Of a stretch of 63,638 nt of DNA, positions 61,909-63,638 are shown piece after piece (within the stretch, counting starts at the first letter, position 1; every line of letters starts with the position of its first letter). A program made the translations under genes and the position numbers. This stretch comes from Euryarchaeota archaeon UBA443 (lineage in GTDB: Archaea; Thermoplasmatota; Poseidoniia; Poseidoniales; Poseidoniaceae). The notes under the pieces were generated by a model. It worked only from the letters and a program-made list of their open reading frames with translations, was not told where the DNA came from and did not search any database. Location: NCBI GenBank assembly GCA_002499195.1, contig DAKS01000047.1, positions 1 to 63,638 on the forward strand, given 5' to 3'.

Positions 61909-62286
61909 CTATTGATTTTGAGTAGCGAGTCCTGCAGTTACAAGACTTCTCCAACCTCCCCAGAGGGAGTAGACGTTTGTATAGCCCATTCGAGTGAGTG
62001 ATTCCGCAGCAAGTGCAGAACGATATCCTCCTCCACAATACAACACGATTCGGGCATCATCAGCGATCGGGTGTTTTTCGATGTCCCTTTCGATCACACC
62101 TTTGCTCAGGTGAAGAGCTCCTTCAAAGCATCCAGCTTCGTATTCATGACGCTCACGTACATCGATGACAATGAGTCCATTACCATCGTTCAACATCGAC
62201 GAAAATTGGGTGATATCACATTCTTGTACAATCGAACGCGAACGTTCAACCGTTGCCAAAAATTTACGGCTGTGTTTCTTTCCCAT
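61909..62286 (-). CDS. Rhodanese-domain sulfurtransferase
   Basis: A 125-aa single rhodanese domain. The active-site loop C-G-G-G-Y-R-S-A carries the catalytic Cys, preceded by the DVRERHEYEAGCFEGALHLSKG segment typical of the fold. ATG at 62286 (MGKKHSRKFLATVERSRSI) is preferred over the longer frame, whose extra residues are not conserved-looking. It is divergent from a DUF2892 membrane protein, matching the two parts of bacterial YgaP as separate genes. A role in persulfide transfer is likely; the acceptor is unknown. Confidence 0.82.
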   Translation of the reverse strand: MGKKHSRKFLATVERSRSIVQECDITQFSSMLNDGNGLIVIDVRERHEYEAGCFEGALHLSKGVIERDIEKHPIADDARIVLYCGGGYRSALAAESLTRMGYTNVYSLWGGWRSLVTAGLATQNQ

Positions 62287-62371
62287 GCATCGAATGAATC
62301 GCTTTCCCATTTGAAAATATGTGCTCTCTTTGAAACACGACTTCAAATACGCGACACTCTAGTGTATCGCC

Positions 62372-62599
62372 ATGGAGTGCAATATCGGCCAGAAAGGGCG
62401 GCAGGTCCGACTTTACACTGGAATTATTGCAATCGTGTTTGGAATTGCGCTTGCGTTCCTCACTTATCTCAGTATCATTCCCGCAACACTGGGATGGTTT
62501 GCTATATTTGGTAGCATCTTTGGAGGCGCCTTCGCCATCTTCGAAGCACGCAAAGGCTGGTGCATTATTAGAGCCATCGGGATAAAAACGCCCCTGTGA
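62372..62599 (+). CDS. DUF2892 (YgaP-like) small membrane protein
   Basis: A 75-aa protein with two membrane helices. The N-terminal N-I-G-x-x-G-R-x-V-R-L motif and C-terminal KGWCIIRAIGIKTP fit the DUF2892 family, which is fused to rhodanese in bacterial YgaP. Here it is transcribed divergently from a rhodanese gene 85 nt away. The N-terminal cysteine-containing segment (ECNIGQ) and late Cys could take part in persulfide exchange (inference). Confidence 0.72.
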   Translation: MECNIGQKGRQVRLYTGIIAIVFGIALAFLTYLSIIPATLGWFAIFGSIFGGAFAIFEARKGWCIIRAIGIKTPL

Positions 62600-62607
62600 T
62601 TCCTACG

Positions 62608-62769
62608 TTACCGCGTATTTGCTCCTAAGCCTTCTTGGGGAGCTGGTGCGTCTGAAATGATGTAATTTCCAGTGTAGACAAGGGAAGGAAATGCGAGTAT
62701 TGTGACGAGAAAAACAGCAATAAGACCAAAGTGACTCTTGGATAGAACCTGCTAGTCTCCTCGTTCCAT
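62608..62769 (-). pseudogene. Small membrane-protein reading frame interrupted by an in-frame TAG
   Basis: On the minus strand ATG at 62769 opens M-E-R-G-D, then TAG. The same frame continues for 47 sense codons with one membrane helix (LIAVFLVTILAFPSLVYTG) and a hydrophilic tail ending N-T-R before TAA. The coding-like composition after the TAG contrasts with the absence of any alternative ATG, GTG or TTG there. It may be a degraded gene, a sequencing error, or a frame expressed from an undetected start. Family not recognised. Confidence 0.35.
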
Positions 62770-62915
62770 AAAATGAATAGAAAATCGCAATTAGTTAATC
62801 TTCTTCCCCACTGCAAACAGTTGTGAGTAACTTGATGGTAGAATGAGGGCGCCAACAGGTATGGATTTATGCAATTGAGAGGTGAAATCATAATCAGACA
62901 TCGACTCGGTTGGCC
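62770..62915. other. Intergenic region before the RNA methyltransferase gene
   Basis: Together with the interrupted frame this is a gap of about 316 nt without an intact gene. It is AT-rich in the left half, and AGAGGTGAAATCATAA just upstream of the methyltransferase gene looks like a ribosome-binding site, although it lies about 29 nt before the chosen ATG, too far to use directly. I saw no tRNA cloverleaf and no strong hairpin. Confidence 0.4.
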
Positions 62916-63620
62916 ATGCCAGGCCAGATTCAAGGGTCCGAAGCGATTTTACATGCCCTTGAGCAAGATCATGACATCCAACTCATTCTGGTAGATCGTG
63001 AAAAGGATACTGAAGCACTGCGGAAAGAATGTACGAACCAAAATATCCCTCTCGAGGAAGGCTCGACCAATGACTTGTGGAGAATGTCAGCAAGTGGCCA
63101 CACAGATGCACTTGCCTTACTCGGAAGAGAACCTCTTGGTACACTTGAGGAAATCTTCGAACGGGGAGGTTCAATCTGGCTTCTCGATGGCGTCCAATAT
63201 CCAACAAATCTCGGATTTGGAATACGAACAATCGAAGTAAGCGGCGCTGATGCAGTCGTTCTCAACATCTCAAGAACGCATCAGGATCGACGAACCATTC
63301 GACGCTCAAGCATGCGAGCAGATCGATTCATTCCAGTCGTTTACAGCGATACAACTTCCATCATCAATGAAGCAAGGAAGAACAATTTCAGAATCATCGC
63401 AGCAGAAGATATTGGAACTGTTGAACCTTGGAATACAGGCCTTACAGGTAATGTGTTGTTTGTTGTTGGAGCTGAACGAGAAGGCGTCTCCCAAGAAGTA
63501 CTCGAAGCCTGCGATGAAATTGTACGATTGCCGATGGATGGATTTGTTCCATCCTACAATCTCCAAGTTGCCATTAGCGTTCTTGCAGTTGAAGCGTTAA
63601 GGCAGAGACAAGACCATTGA
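62916..63620 (+). CDS. SPOUT/TrmH-family RNA 2-prime-O-methyltransferase
   Basis: A 234-aa SpoU-type methyltransferase. An N-terminal L30-like substrate-binding part is followed by the SPOUT knot: motif 1 LLDGVQYPTNLGFGIRT, motif 2 VLFVVGAEREGVS and motif 3 VRLPMDGFVPSYNLQVAISV, where S-Y-N replaces the usual S-L-N. Members methylate rRNA or tRNA ribose with SAM; the target site is not deducible. ATG at 62916 is chosen; a TTG two codons upstream is possible. It is complete and ends 18 nt before the window end. Confidence 0.88.
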   Translation: MPGQIQGSEAILHALEQDHDIQLILVDREKDTEALRKECTNQNIPLEEGSTNDLWRMSASGHTDALALLGREPLGTLEEIFERGGSIWLLDGVQYPTNLGFGIRTIEVSGADAVVLNISRTHQDRRTIRRSSMRADRFIPVVYSDTTSIINEARKNNFRIIAAEDIGTVEPWNTGLTGNVLFVVGAEREGVSQEVLEACDEIVRLPMDGFVPSYNLQVAISVLAVEALRQRQDH

Positions 63621-63638
63621 ACACTATCTCCATGGGTA

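Noticed and set aside
62625..62933. Minus-strand 102-aa frame before the methyltransferase
   Set aside because: It overlaps the methyltransferase start, has no ribosome-binding site and its composition is not protein-like; a different frame here is more coding-like but interrupted.

Overview
The window is a gene-dense archaeal chromosome segment. Archaeal/eukaryal-type information genes place it in Archaea: ribosomal proteins uS2 and eL15, aIF1A, a Rio1 kinase, a two-KH Dim2/Krr1-like protein, a Taw1 wyosine synthase and a PRC-barrel protein. Moderate GC, a complex-I operon without NuoEFG, fused HCDH-ECH, and very large secreted proteins with a single C-terminal membrane segment (some followed by cytosolic zinc ribbons) suggest a planktonic Thermoplasmatota relative such as Marine Group II (Candidatus Poseidoniales). 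That placement is inference from gene content, not a computed phylogeny. I saw no tRNA, rRNA, CRISPR array, insertion sequence or attachment site.

Layout. 0-6.2 kb: a Rieske oxygenase, two secreted proteins with thrombospondin-type-3 calcium repeats (one also an SGNH acetylesterase), two cupins and a thioredoxin-like lipoprotein. 6.2-11.8 kb: a LolCDE/MacB-type exporter operon (ATPase, 1206-aa permease with a pentapeptide-repeat ectodomain, zinc-ribbon ATPase, DUF3817 protein). 11.9-17 kb: GDP-mannose 4,6-dehydratase; an AlkB-type di-iron monooxygenase preceded by two tandem paralogous microproteins; Taw1; then an overlapping cassette of E1/ThiF-like protein, JAMM metalloprotease and an 80-aa helical protein. 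17-25 kb: fused 3-hydroxyacyl-CoA dehydrogenase/enoyl-CoA hydratase, HxlR regulator, two more winged-helix regulators, Dus, uS2, a Cas4-like nuclease with inserted membrane helices, and a lipoprotein.

25-32.3 kb: two divergent secreted beta-sandwich proteins, then Dim2-like facing Rio1 and aIF1A. 32.3-44.1 kb: a twelve-gene minus-strand nuoABCDHIJJKLMN operon lacking the NADH module. 44.2-59.6 kb: a co-directional block of giant surface proteins including a subtilisin-like protease. 59.6-63.6 kb: RNase Z, PRC-barrel protein and eL15, a rhodanese divergent from a DUF2892 membrane protein, and a SPOUT RNA methyltransferase at the right edge.

How they fit together: the cell looks like an aerobic or facultative heterotroph that degrades fatty acids or hydrocarbons (AlkB-like, Rieske, HCDH-ECH) and polysaccharide or protein (esterase, subtilase), with a proton-pumping Fpo/Nuo-type complex. 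Operon-internal genes commonly use strong GGAGG/GAGGTGA Shine-Dalgarno sites, while several solitary genes have a TATA box about 25 nt before the ATG and appear leaderless. The best candidate for an undescribed system is the E1-JAMM-helical protein cassette at 15.5-16.9 kb; the microprotein pair before AlkB and the membrane-embedded Cas4-like nuclease are next.
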